NCBI RefSeq assembly: GCF_023115465.1
Contig: NZ_CP096034.1
Span: 2,852,001-2,916,000 of the forward strand
Source of the DNA: Gottfriedia acidiceleris
GTDB taxonomy: Bacteria; Bacillota; Bacilli; Bacillales; Bacillaceae_G
Direction: 5' to 3'
DNA length: 64,000 nucleotides
The first letter of the stretch is position 1. Every line of letters starts with the position of its first letter. The notes beneath the pieces are model-generated. The model was given only the letters and a program-made list of their open reading frames with translations, had not been told where the DNA came from and searched no databases. Positions 55,042-63,815 of this stretch are shown here, in pieces. The position numbers and the translations under genes are program-made.

Positions 55042-55330
55042 TCAACTATTTGTTTTATTAAGATTTACATACTCTTTTAACAAATGGAATTTATTAATAG
55101 GAAACTCATCATTTCCCCATAATTCTTTGTACCCATCTGTTCCATGTTTTTCAAAAGTTTTTCTAATGAAATTGACAACTGTTTTACAAAAACCAACTAT
55201 AATACATACTTCCTTCAATAATCAAGAGTTTGTACAGACGTAGGAAAAGCCTTTGCGAGTTTAATAATCAACGAACCGCTGCCAGTACCAATAACTAAAA
55301 GTGTACCGTTCCATCACACTTCACTTTTGA
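55042..55330 (-). pseudogene. Decayed gene fragments, first one methyltransferase-like
   Basis: At about 55232-55330 the minus strand reads WNGTLLVIGTGSGSLIIKLA then KAFPTSVQTLDY and a stop, which matches SAM-binding motif I of class I methyltransferases. In another frame, 55188-55042 reads NFIRKTFEKHGTDGYKELWG then NDEFPINKFHLLKEYV and ends at a stop. No start codon or intact frame joins them. Whether both come from one gene is not certain. Confidence 0.5.
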
Positions 55331-55404
55331 CACGATTACAAAAAAATCTCGTTAATTATTTATTAAGCCAAAAGGTAAAAAATTGCTTATTGAATTGTCT
55401 AACA

Positions 55405-55443
55405 AATCAAACCTCTAATGCTATAACAATGCACTAGAGGTTT
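55405..55443 (-). terminator. Terminator of the COG2509 flavoprotein gene
   Basis: AAACCTCTAATGC (55409-55421) pairs with GCACTAGAGGTTT (55431-55443) with one mismatch. The T-run is weak. Confidence 0.6.
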
Positions 55444-55455
55444 ATTAATTAAGTA

Positions 55456-56910
55456 TTAAACAGTAACTAATTCTTTTTCTTTATTACCGATTTTTTTAAC
55501 GATATCACGAGCAATCCAGACGCCACATGCGCTTGCTTGAGCTAAACCACGAGTAACCCCTGCTCCATCTCCACCTAGATATAAACCAGAGATTTCACTT
55601 TCAAAGTGTTCATTAAGCTTTGGTCGAGCTGAATAGAATTTTGCTTCTACCCCATAGAAAAGTGTATGTTCCGCAGCGATACCTGGAGTCACATGGTTTA
55701 AAGCTTCTACCATTTCAATTAAACTTTTCATTGTGTTATATGGTAAAACTAATCCTAAGTCACCTGGTACTGCTTCTTTTAAAGTTGGTTCTAAAAAGCC
55801 TTCTTTAATACGTTTTTCAGTCGAACGGCGACCTTTTAAAATATCTCCGTATTTTTGTACGATTACTCCACCATGTGAAAGCATGTTTGCAAGGCGTGAA
55901 ACCTCATGTGCATATTCATTTGGTTTGTCAAATGGTTCTGCGAATTGATGCGATACTAATAAGGCAAAGTTTGTATTTGGACTTCCTAATTTAGGGTCTT
56001 TATAAGCATGTCCATTAGCAGTCATAATTCCTGAATGATTTTCAACTACTACATGTCCAGACGGATTACTACAGAATGTTCTGACTTTTGTACCCACGCT
56101 AGTATTAAATACAAATTTTCCTTCGTATAAGTGCTTGTTGATCTCTTCCATTACTACGTTTGAAGTTTCAACACGAACGCCAATATCAACTTGATTCGTT
56201 GACATTTTTAATCGACGTTTTTTCATAACATCAGTTAACCATTTTGAGCCATCACGACCAGGTACAATTACAACTTTCTCAGCATGTAATTCTTCACCTT
56301 TTTTTAATTTAATTCCCTTTATGATATGAGTACCTTCAACCTTTTCAGTAATTAAGTCCTCTACTTCAGTTTTATACTTCATATCGATTTTCGTTTTTAA
56401 ATACTCATAAATGCTTTTTAGAATTTCTAAATTTTGTTCTGTTCCTAAATGACGAACTTGTGCACGTAATAATTTAAGTCCTGCTGCGTAACCACGGCGT
56501 TCAATATCTCTAACTTCTTCTGTTAAAGGATCCGTAATTGATTCAGTGGCACCATGTTCTAGATTAATTCCATCAACGTATTTAATTAATTCAACTACTT
56601 GTGAATCAGATAAGTAATCTGTCATCCATCCACCAAATTCACTTGTAATATTAAATTTTCCATCTGAATATGCTCCAGCACCACCAAAACCATTTGTTAT
56701 TGAACAAGCTGGTAAGCAACCTGAAAATTCTTTTTTACCTGCAGCAGGCGGACATTTTTCAATTTTCTTTTGTAAAATTGGACAATGTCTTGCGAATATA
56801 TCATGTCCTTTATCAACAAGTAGTACTTTCGCATTCGGCATTTTTAAAGTTAATTCATAACAAGTAAAGATTCCAGCAGGTCCTGCTCCAACAACGATAA
56901 CATCATACAT
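55456..56910 (-). CDS. FAD-dependent dehydrogenase (COG2509 type)
   Basis: A 484-residue flavoprotein of unknown substrate. The FAD motif GAGPAG (8-13) opens the protein, and the second FAD contact is GLYLGGDGAGVTRGLAQAS near the end. A conserved four-cysteine stretch follows the first half: RHCPILQKKIEKC and FSGCLPAC, then NGFGGAGAYSDGKFN. That pattern marks the family and could bind metal or act in redox chemistry. SD GGAGG lies about ten bases before the ATG. Monocistronic. Confidence 0.9.
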   Translation of the reverse strand: MYDVIVVGAGPAGIFTCYELTLKMPNAKVLLVDKGHDIFARHCPILQKKIEKCPPAAGKKEFSGCLPACSITNGFGGAGAYSDGKFNITSEFGGWMTDYLSDSQVVELIKYVDGINLEHGATESITDPLTEEVRDIERRGYAAGLKLLRAQVRHLGTEQNLEILKSIYEYLKTKIDMKYKTEVEDLITEKVEGTHIIKGIKLKKGEELHAEKVVIVPGRDGSKWLTDVMKKRRLKMSTNQVDIGVRVETSNVVMEEINKHLYEGKFVFNTSVGTKVRTFCSNPSGHVVVENHSGIMTANGHAYKDPKLGSPNTNFALLVSHQFAEPFDKPNEYAHEVSRLANMLSHGGVIVQKYGDILKGRRSTEKRIKEGFLEPTLKEAVPGDLGLVLPYNTMKSLIEMVEALNHVTPGIAAEHTLFYGVEAKFYSARPKLNEHFESEISGLYLGGDGAGVTRGLAQASACGVWIARDIVKKIGNKEKELVTV

Positions 56911-57295
56911 CTATATATACCTCCAAATAAGGTTTAATTTATTTCATTTGATCAACCTAAAATAGAATACCATCAATATGAATGCGTTTCAAGTAAAAAC
57001 ACGAACATTTTTTGTGTTTTTTTCAAAAATTATTCGTTTATACATAAAGTGAAACCTTTTCATTAGAAATTACTATCTGTCAATTAGCTTTTTTATCCAA
57101 TATTAGACAATTCAAACTTGAAAATTAATTAATTTTCAATCAGACTATTTATAATTTAACAATTAGTGGATTTCATGCTAATTTAACTAAAAGTTAATGA
57201 TTGAAATACGAAAATATCTTATTAGATAGAATCACATTCCTACCAAGTTGAATAGTTATATAAATAACAGATTTTTTATATTGGAGATGGAAAAT
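56911..57295. other. Intergenic region, nothing recognised
   Basis: AT-rich sequence between divergent genes. No gene, strong hairpin or clear promoter was found. Confidence 0.45.
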
Positions 57296-57718
57296 ATGCT
57301 TGAAGAAAATTTAAAGGAAAAGGATGGTAAAGATCATTATCAAAAAACTAATTTAGAAGATGAGGAATTACAATCGAGTCTTGAGAAAAAAATTGTTGCT
57401 GTAACATGGGTTAAAGCAGTTGCACAATTATATGAAACGATAACATTATCAAAATTATACACGATTGACAAAGACCCAATCTTTCAAGGGAAAAGAGATA
57501 TCTTATCGGGAATGTGGATTGGTACAGCAGGTCAATTTTCCGTAGCTTTTCACGTTTCGAAGCAATTGTTCACTTCAGATAAAAAAGATTTACTTGAGTT
57601 ACAAAGAAAAATCGTACTTTCTGATTCAATTCAATTAGTAGGGAACGCTTTGGCGCTTATTGGTGCGTCTGAGGTAATTCAAGAGGAAATTGGTGACGGG
57701 GAAATATTCCTTGCATAA
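57296..57718 (+). CDS. Hypothetical protein, 140 aa
   Basis: A soluble, acidic N-terminus (about 1-30) is followed by helical segments with small hydrophobic stretches (KKIVAVTWVKAVAQLYETIT, LVGNALALIGASEVIQEEIG). The pattern recalls Bacillus DUF6944-like repetitive proteins, but this is a weak guess. The frame is open from 57248, yet the ATG at 57296 is the one preceded by an SD (TTGGAG, nine bases). Confidence 0.6.
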   Translation: MLEENLKEKDGKDHYQKTNLEDEELQSSLEKKIVAVTWVKAVAQLYETITLSKLYTIDKDPIFQGKRDILSGMWIGTAGQFSVAFHVSKQLFTSDKKDLLELQRKIVLSDSIQLVGNALALIGASEVIQEEIGDGEIFLA

Positions 57719-57783
57719 ACATGAATTTATACTAGTTTTGTACGCATTATCAAAAACGCTAATTTAAAAAATATAAAATAAAT

Positions 57784-57816
57784 AAATCCCACAGCAATTC
57801 AAATGTGGGATTTTTC
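57784..57816 (+). terminator. Bidirectional terminator
   Basis: AAATCCCACA (57784-57793) pairs with TGTGGGATTT (57804-57813), followed by TT on the plus strand and T-rich sequence on the minus strand. It serves the 140-aa gene and possibly the end of metC. Confidence 0.85.
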
Positions 57817-57858
57817 ATTAGTTTATATTTTGTTCTGTTTATACAGTGATTCTCCATT

Positions 57859-59043
57859 CTAATTATTCGTTTTCCCTATTCCTTGCACTTCCTGTTTTTC
57901 TCTTACTCCTACATTTAGTGCTTTTTGGAAGCTTGCAATCAAGTCTTCAATATCTTCTAAACCAACGGACACTCTTATTAATGTATCTTTAACGCCTAAT
58001 CTTTCACGAACCTCGAGAGGTATTGCAGCATGTGACATCTTTACAGGATAAGATACAATTGTTTCAACTCCGCCTAGTGAAACTGCAACTGCAACGTTTT
58101 CGACTGATTGCAGGAAACTTGTCGTTTGTTCAATTGTTTTTAGTGTGAATGAAAGGACTGCTCCTCCTCCAGTAGCTTGCTCAAAATGTACATCGTGACC
58201 AGGATGATCTTTTAGTCCTGGGTAATATACATCTTCAACTTCTTCTTGTTCTAGGAGCCAATTTGCTAATTTTGATGCAGTTTGTTCATAGGCATCCATA
58301 CGAACTTTTAACGTCTTTAATCCTCTTAATGTTAACCAACAGTCTTGTGGACCTAAAATTGCTCCGAATGAATTTTGAATCGTGTATAAATCATTTGCAA
58401 GTTCTTCCGAATTTACGACTGCTAATCCTCCGATTACATCGCTATGGCCTGCAATAAATTTTGTTGCACTATGAACGACAATATCAGCTCCTAAATCTAA
58501 TGGTCTTTGTAAATAAGGTGATAAAAAACTATTATCTACAATGACAAGTATGTCATTTTCTTTTGCTATTTTAATTGCACTACTTAAATCAGTAATTTTC
58601 AAAAGAGGGTTAGACGGTGTTTCTAAATAAAGTCCTTTTGTATTAGACTTTATCCCGGCTTTAATCTCTTGTAATTTAGAAGCATCTACGAATGTAAAAT
58701 CGATTCCGAAACGATTTAATACTTTTGTCGCTATTCTAAATGTTCCTCCATACACATCTTCACAAATGACTATATGATCTCCAGCTGAGAACAAAGATAA
58801 TACAGATGAGATTGCAGCCATGCCTGATGAAAACGCAAAGCCGCGCACACCATTTTCTAATTTTGCAATTGTATTTTCTAGCGCTTCTCTTGTTGGATTT
58901 CCACTTCTTGCATAGTCGTATTTACTAAAATTCTCTATATCAAATTGATGAAATGTTGAAGTCTGATAAATAGGTATACTTAACGCTCCTGTTGCCTGAT
59001 CTATTTCGTTGCCATTATGAATTAATTTCGTTCCAAATTGCAT
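57859..59043 (-). CDS. metC: Cystathionine beta-lyase
   Basis: A 394-residue PLP enzyme of the Cys/Met metabolism family that cleaves cystathionine to homocysteine. PLP Lys195 is in VVHSATKFIAGHSD, SSGMAA lies in the phosphate site, and YDYARSGNPTR is the family signature. The longest frame starts at GTG 59052, overlapping the metI stop by four bases, but ATG 59043 is eight bases after GGGG and is preferred. Second gene of the S-box-controlled operon. Confidence 0.92.
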   Translation of the reverse strand: MQFGTKLIHNGNEIDQATGALSIPIYQTSTFHQFDIENFSKYDYARSGNPTREALENTIAKLENGVRGFAFSSGMAAISSVLSLFSAGDHIVICEDVYGGTFRIATKVLNRFGIDFTFVDASKLQEIKAGIKSNTKGLYLETPSNPLLKITDLSSAIKIAKENDILVIVDNSFLSPYLQRPLDLGADIVVHSATKFIAGHSDVIGGLAVVNSEELANDLYTIQNSFGAILGPQDCWLTLRGLKTLKVRMDAYEQTASKLANWLLEQEEVEDVYYPGLKDHPGHDVHFEQATGGGAVLSFTLKTIEQTTSFLQSVENVAVAVSLGGVETIVSYPVKMSHAAIPLEVRERLGVKDTLIRVSVGLEDIEDLIASFQKALNVGVREKQEVQGIGKTNN

Positions 59044-59048
59044 ACTCA

Positions 59049-60218
59049 TCACCCCAATGCATTTTCTAAGTCATTTAATAAATCATCAATATGTTCAATA
59101 CCAACAGATAATCGAAGTGTATGGTCATCTAGACCAAGCTTTCTTTTAAATTCTTCTGGCATTTCTGAATGAGTTTGCGTATGAGGATACGTAATTAATG
59201 ATTCAACTCCACCTAAGCTTTCTGCGAATGTAATGACTTTAACGCTACCTAAGACCTGTTCAACCAAACTTAAATCTTTCACTTTAAATGAAATCATCGC
59301 ACCAAATCCAGTTGCTTGTTCTTTAATAATTGAATACCCTTTATGTGTTGGTAACCCTACATAATATACATCAGTAACATTTGGATGATTTTCTAAAAAC
59401 TTCGCAAGTACAATTGCATTTTTTTGACTGTATTCCATGCGTAAATGTAATGTTTTAATTCCTCTTAAAATTAACCAAGAGTCAAAAGGAGCTAATGTTG
59501 CACCTGTTGATTTTTGATAATAACGAATTCGTTCATTCGTATATTCTGAATTAGTCACGACAAAACCAGCAAGTGTATCATTATGTCCACCTAAATACTT
59601 TGTTCCACTATGAACAACAACATCTGCCCCTAATTCAATTGGTCTAAAGAAATAAGGTGTTAAAAATGTATTATCCACAATCACAATAATATCTCGTTCT
59701 TTTGCAATCTCTACTACTCTTTTTAAATCAGTTACTTTCATCATTGGATTTGATGGTGTTTCAATAAAAATTCCTTTTGTGTTCGGTTTAAGTGCATCAA
59801 GAATATTTTCAATTTCTGTAGTATCCACAAAATTATGCTCAAGTCCATATGGTGAATAAATTTCTTCGAATAAACGATATGTACCACCGTATAAATCATC
59901 TGAAACAATTAGGTGGTCACCTTTTTTAAATAAGCTTAATACTGCAGTAACGGCTGCATTTCCTGTTGAGAATGCAACACCATAATTTGCACTTTCTAAT
60001 TTTGCAACAGTATTTTCGACTTCTTCTCGAGTTGGATTTTGTAATCTTGCATAATCATACCCCGTCGATTGATGAAGTCCTGCATGCTTAAATGTAGCAG
60101 ATTGATAAATTGGATAACTGATCGCACCTGTTAATGGATCATAGCCTTTACTTCCATGTACAGCTACTGTTTCAATCGATGTTTTATTCGTGTTTAAAGC
60201 CTCTTTTGTGTTAGTCAT
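59049..60218 (-). CDS. metI: Cystathionine gamma-synthase / O-acetylhomoserine thiolyase
   Basis: A 389-residue PLP enzyme that joins cysteine (or sulfide) to an activated homoserine. PLP Lys207 is in VVHSGTKYLGGHND, and AYPIY-type and YDYARLQNPTR segments are typical; VITFAESLGGVESLITYPHT is the C-terminal family signature. SD GGGGGA lies six bases before the ATG. A SAM riboswitch with a terminator lies directly upstream, so it is off when SAM is plentiful. Confidence 0.94.
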   Translation of the reverse strand: MTNTKEALNTNKTSIETVAVHGSKGYDPLTGAISYPIYQSATFKHAGLHQSTGYDYARLQNPTREEVENTVAKLESANYGVAFSTGNAAVTAVLSLFKKGDHLIVSDDLYGGTYRLFEEIYSPYGLEHNFVDTTEIENILDALKPNTKGIFIETPSNPMMKVTDLKRVVEIAKERDIIVIVDNTFLTPYFFRPIELGADVVVHSGTKYLGGHNDTLAGFVVTNSEYTNERIRYYQKSTGATLAPFDSWLILRGIKTLHLRMEYSQKNAIVLAKFLENHPNVTDVYYVGLPTHKGYSIIKEQATGFGAMISFKVKDLSLVEQVLGSVKVITFAESLGGVESLITYPHTQTHSEMPEEFKRKLGLDDHTLRLSVGIEHIDDLLNDLENALG

Positions 60219-60239
60219 TATAAATCCCCCATTTTAGTC

Positions 60240-60405
60240 AAATAAAAAACCACTTCCTAAAAAATAAGAAGTGGTTATGTCCGCAAAATATACATATCGC
60301 TCTTATCTTCCAGGTTTTTCACCTGCAGGATTTAGCACTTTCTAGTTTTCACTAGAGTTGCCGGGTTTCGTCGGGCCAGTCCCTCCACCGCTCTTGATAA
60401 GATTA
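60240..60405 (-). promoter_or_regulatory. SAM-I (S-box) riboswitch with intrinsic terminator
   Basis: On the minus strand the aptamer opens with CTTATCAAGAG (60401 down), then GGTGGAGGGACTGGCCCGA and GAAACCCGGCAAC, the S-box core, and closes with GATAAG (60307-60302) pairing to CTTATC for P1. The expression platform is the perfect stem AACCACTTC/GAAGTGGTT (60276-60248) with a run of six Ts. SAM binding would expose this terminator and stop metI-metC transcription. Confidence 0.97.
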
Positions 60406-60421
60406 TTAAATTATATTGATA

Positions 60422-60450
60422 AGTATATTAAAAACTCTGATAATTATCAA
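60422..60450 (-). promoter_or_regulatory. Sigma-A promoter of the metI-metC operon
   Basis: On the minus strand TTGATA (60450-60445) and TATACT (60427-60422) are 17 bp apart. Transcription would start near 60414, just before the riboswitch. Confidence 0.8.
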
Positions 60451-60482
60451 TCATTTTTTTTCATCAGTTAATTATTAACTTT

Positions 60483-62756
60483 TCATTTCCATGCTTCAGG
60501 TAATAAACTTTGATAAAGTGTGCTCTTATATCGATCATCAATTAGTAATAAAGTCCCTTCATCTGATTCAGATCGAATAACTCTCCCACCCGCTTGCATT
60601 ACTTTATTCATACCTGGAAAGACATATGCATAATAATACCCATTTTTTCCTACCGACTGAAAATGCTCCTTTAAAATATTTCTTTCTAAACAAATCTGCG
60701 GCAATCCTACACCAACTATTACGACACCATTTAATCGATCACCCTTTAAATCGATCCCTTCAGAGAATATACCACCTAATACAGCAAAGCCAACTAACGT
60801 TTCCTCATTGAGACTATCAAATTGTACAAGGAACTCTTCTCGCTCAATTTCAGTCATACCATTTTCTTGAATAATTGTTTTTATGTTAGGGTATTTCTCT
60901 TTAAATAAATCAACACTTTGAATTAAATATTGATAAGACGGATAAAAAACTAAATAATTACCTTTTCTTTTCGTAATTTCTTTATACACCGAATCAATTA
61001 ATCTTTCTAAATTTCTTTCACGATCTTGATATCGTGTTGATAGAGGGTCAATTGTTACTTCCAGTTGCTCCCTATGAAAAGGAGAATCGATTGAAATTGT
61101 ATAATCACGACTTTGATCACCAAGCATATCTTGAAAATATTGTATTGGCGTTAAAGTAGCTGAAAAATAGATTGTAGAGCGAAATCTTTTTATTACGTCA
61201 TTCACTACTTTAGATGGATCAAGGCAAAATAACTTTAAATGAACTTCACTTTTATAAAATTCATAGTAGCATACGTAATTTTCATCAAAAAATTCTGTAA
61301 TTTTGACGAAGTTAAGTGACTCAAAATAAGTATCAAGTAAAAGTTCTTTATTTTCGTCCTCGTCCATTTCCTGTAATTTTATTTCAACAATTTCATTAAA
61401 TGTATGTAGAAGTTCCAATAAATCCTCATCAATTTCTTTTGAAACTGGGGTTACAACGTCCTTCCATTTCTTTCTTAATTCAATCAATCGCTTATTTATT
61501 TCATTTATTATGGCATAAAGTTCATCTTTTACATTTTTATATCTATTTTTCAACTCTAAAAATTTAGATTTGAATAGACTTGCAGAATACATTTCTCTTG
61601 CCCGATCAACAAGATTATGAGCTTCATCAATTAATAAAACTGAACTTCGTTTATGTTCATCAAATAATCGTTTCAACGATACTCTTGGATCGAAAATATA
61701 ATTCACATCACAAATAATAGCATCTGAAGAATTTAATAAATCTAATGAGTATTCAAAAGGACAAACTGTATGTTTTCGTGCATATACTTCTATTTTCTCT
61801 CTGGTTAGCGCTTTTTCCGATGAAAGTATATCAAGGACAGCATCATTTATCCGGTCATAATAACCATTGGCATATTCACAATAATCCTTTTGACACATCG
61901 TCTCTTCCTTAAAACAGATTTTATCTTTTGCTGTAATCGTCGTACACTTTATACAAAGTCCTTGATCTGTCATGCGTTTAAACGCTTCTTCGGCAACAGT
62001 CCTAGTAATCGTCTTAGAAGTTAAGTAAAACATCCGATTTATACTATTTTCACCTATACTTTTAACAGTTGGAAAAATAGTTGATACCGTTTTTCCTATT
62101 CCAGTTGGTGCAACAGCAAATAAATTATTACCTTCTTGAATCGTTTGATAGACTGCACCAGCTAATTTTCTTTGTCCTTTTCTAAAAGAAGGAAAGGGAA
62201 AATTTAATTCTTTTATTGTCTCATTCCTTAACACAATATGATCATATTTCCATTTTGCAAATGGATAATAAATTTCTAGCATTTTGTATAAGTAATTTGT
62301 TAATTCATCCTTTGTAAACAAAAGATCGAAGCTTATTTTTTGTTCAGTTAAAATGTTAATATATGTAAGTCTAAGTATAATCTTTTCAAGCTTTAATTCT
62401 TCGCAAATAAAATATCCATACACTTTTGCTTGAGCCCAATGAACAGGATATGAATTCTCATTAATTTCATTTAAATCCTTCATTGTTGATTTAATTTCTT
62501 CTATTATATATTGATCATCCTTAAGTAATAATCCATCACAACGGCCTTCTATCTGAAACACCAATTGATCCAATGTTATGGTGCCGGATATAGGTCGTTC
62601 TTTTACATCCAATTCACCATATTCTCTTTGGATTTTTTGGTGTGCCTTTGTTCCCTCAATTAATGAAACCGAACTTTTATATGTTATATTGATACTTCCC
62701 GCTGTATGAGCATACTCAACTAGCGTTCGAACTGAAACCTTTATACAATTCTCCAA
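60483..62756 (-). CDS. XPD/DinG-like Fe-S helicase with N-terminal PD-(D/E)XK nuclease domain
   Basis: A 757-residue superfamily 2 helicase. The N-terminus (about 1-130) has a RecB/Cas4-like nuclease core: His39, GRCDG (Asp74) and EEIKS (Glu87, Lys89). The helicase follows with Walker A APTGIGKT (216-223), four Cys of an iron-sulphur domain (Cys281, 288, 293, 332), the DEAH box (377-380) and the motif VI region QAGGRVIRSESDEG. Such proteins unwind DNA, probably in repair. The start is TTG, seven bases after AAGGAGGG. Monocistronic. Confidence 0.9.
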   Translation of the reverse strand: MENCIKVSVRTLVEYAHTAGSINITYKSSVSLIEGTKAHQKIQREYGELDVKERPISGTITLDQLVFQIEGRCDGLLLKDDQYIIEEIKSTMKDLNEINENSYPVHWAQAKVYGYFICEELKLEKIILRLTYINILTEQKISFDLLFTKDELTNYLYKMLEIYYPFAKWKYDHIVLRNETIKELNFPFPSFRKGQRKLAGAVYQTIQEGNNLFAVAPTGIGKTVSTIFPTVKSIGENSINRMFYLTSKTITRTVAEEAFKRMTDQGLCIKCTTITAKDKICFKEETMCQKDYCEYANGYYDRINDAVLDILSSEKALTREKIEVYARKHTVCPFEYSLDLLNSSDAIICDVNYIFDPRVSLKRLFDEHKRSSVLLIDEAHNLVDRAREMYSASLFKSKFLELKNRYKNVKDELYAIINEINKRLIELRKKWKDVVTPVSKEIDEDLLELLHTFNEIVEIKLQEMDEDENKELLLDTYFESLNFVKITEFFDENYVCYYEFYKSEVHLKLFCLDPSKVVNDVIKRFRSTIYFSATLTPIQYFQDMLGDQSRDYTISIDSPFHREQLEVTIDPLSTRYQDRERNLERLIDSVYKEITKRKGNYLVFYPSYQYLIQSVDLFKEKYPNIKTIIQENGMTEIEREEFLVQFDSLNEETLVGFAVLGGIFSEGIDLKGDRLNGVVIVGVGLPQICLERNILKEHFQSVGKNGYYYAYVFPGMNKVMQAGGRVIRSESDEGTLLLIDDRYKSTLYQSLLPEAWK

Positions 62757-62821
62757 GTGAGTACCCTCCTTTTTTACATTTTATCATAATTCCTCTTTCT
62801 TGATTAAAAATGAAAAGTAAC

Positions 62822-62860
62822 AATAAAAAAGTCCAAGTTAAAATAACTTGAACTTTTAGA
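62822..62860 (-). terminator. Terminator of the YcxB-like gene
   Basis: On the minus strand AAAAGTTCAAGTT pairs with AACTTGGACTTTT (one mismatch/G-T pair), followed by TTTTATT. Confidence 0.78.
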
Positions 62861-62880
62861 GATCAGAATACACTATTCAA

Positions 62881-63408
62881 CTAGCAATATAAAACTTGAA
62901 TATTATATTTCCTGTAAAATTGTAATAATTTCTCAATATCATCTTTTATTGCTTCTAGTGGTATTACAATGGCTTGCATACTTGAAAAGTAAATATAAAA
63001 GTAATTCTTCGTTCCCTTTATTTCAACTATATCATCCCATTTTATTTCATGAACACTTGATTGTGTAATTTCTTTGATCCCATTCTCATCTACCTTTAGA
63101 GAATGTTCTCCGAATAGTGATTGATCGTTCTTTTCAGTTAAATGCTTAATCATTTTGTTTTTTGATGAACGGTAGAAATACTTTGGAAAATAAATGAACC
63201 AAAGAATGGCTGCTAACGAAAAGGCAAGTAAATAACCGAGAAGTGGTTGTTTGAATAGAAAAGAAATTAAAAATGGTAATACTAAATAAATTAAACTCAC
63301 AGCAATTCGTTGATTAATTAATGACTTTTGAACAGTTTTTGAATGTTTTAGGTGATGTAAATTAAATTCAATATAATCATCCAAATTAATTTCATAATTA
63401 AGCTTCAT
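62881..63408 (-). CDS. YcxB-like membrane protein
   Basis: A 175-residue protein with an acidic N-terminus (NLDDYIEFNLHHLKHS), two hydrophobic segments in a hairpin (about 39-75), then a cytoplasmic YcxB-like domain (KVDENGIKEITQSSVHEIKW, FYIYFSSMQAIVIPLEAI). The open frame starts 27 codons earlier without SD. ATG 63408, five bases after GGAGGT, is clear. Function unknown. Confidence 0.85.
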   Translation of the reverse strand: MKLNYEINLDDYIEFNLHHLKHSKTVQKSLINQRIAVSLIYLVLPFLISFLFKQPLLGYLLAFSLAAILWFIYFPKYFYRSSKNKMIKHLTEKNDQSLFGEHSLKVDENGIKEITQSSVHEIKWDDIVEIKGTKNYFYIYFSSMQAIVIPLEAIKDDIEKLLQFYRKYNIQVLYC

Positions 63409-63609
63409 ACTTGACCTCCATTTTCGCAAAAATCTTTTAACCACTATTATTTTAACATTTAAAAAAAGCAGAAAATAAAGATATTTCACCTACTTATGTT
63501 AAGTTGACTTTTCAAGATTCATAGAATTAATTCTTATATTAAAAATTCGTAATAATTCATTTCCAAGGTTCTAATTTTAGATTTTTGGCATATAAATGGA
63601 TGTCCTACC

Positions 63610-63715
63610 TGCAAATAAGGTTTTTAAAAACCGCAATTAAAATTGGAGAAACTACAATTAAGTTATGAGATGTTGGAATTAAACAGTGGACTGCAAATTA
63701 AAAAGCAGTTGGAAT
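63610..63715 (-). repeat. Degenerate tandem repeat, five units of 18-23 bp
   Basis: Units begin at 63610, 63633, 63654, 63675 and 63693. They share GCAAWTWAA or GGAATTAAA followed by a variable half ending in GAAACT, GGACT or AGTT. The unit size and the start of each unit agree with the array at 42281-42361. Confidence 0.6.
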
Positions 63716-63740
63716 ACCCCATAAGCACTAGTATATCTTC

Positions 63741-63794
63741 CAATAAAAAAAGAGCCGCTCATATGTCAGTTAACCTGACTTTTGAGACAGCCCC
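63741..63794 (-). terminator. Terminator-like hairpin, related to 42474-42526
   Basis: On the minus strand it reads GGGGCTGTCTCA then AAAGTCAGGTTAACTGAC, then ATATGAGCGGCTC, and ends in seven Ts. The inner GTCAG/CTGAC pair is clear, and the outer arm is imperfect. It lies 22 bases after the ABC-transporter stop. Confidence 0.65.
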
Positions 63795-63815
63795 AATCTA
63801 ATCAAAACAGATCAA

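Larger units (their letters stand above)
63409..63815. other. Intergenic region with repeat array and hairpin
   Basis: No gene was found. It holds the degenerate tandem repeat at 63610-63715 and the hairpin at 63741-63794, both listed separately. Confidence 0.55.
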
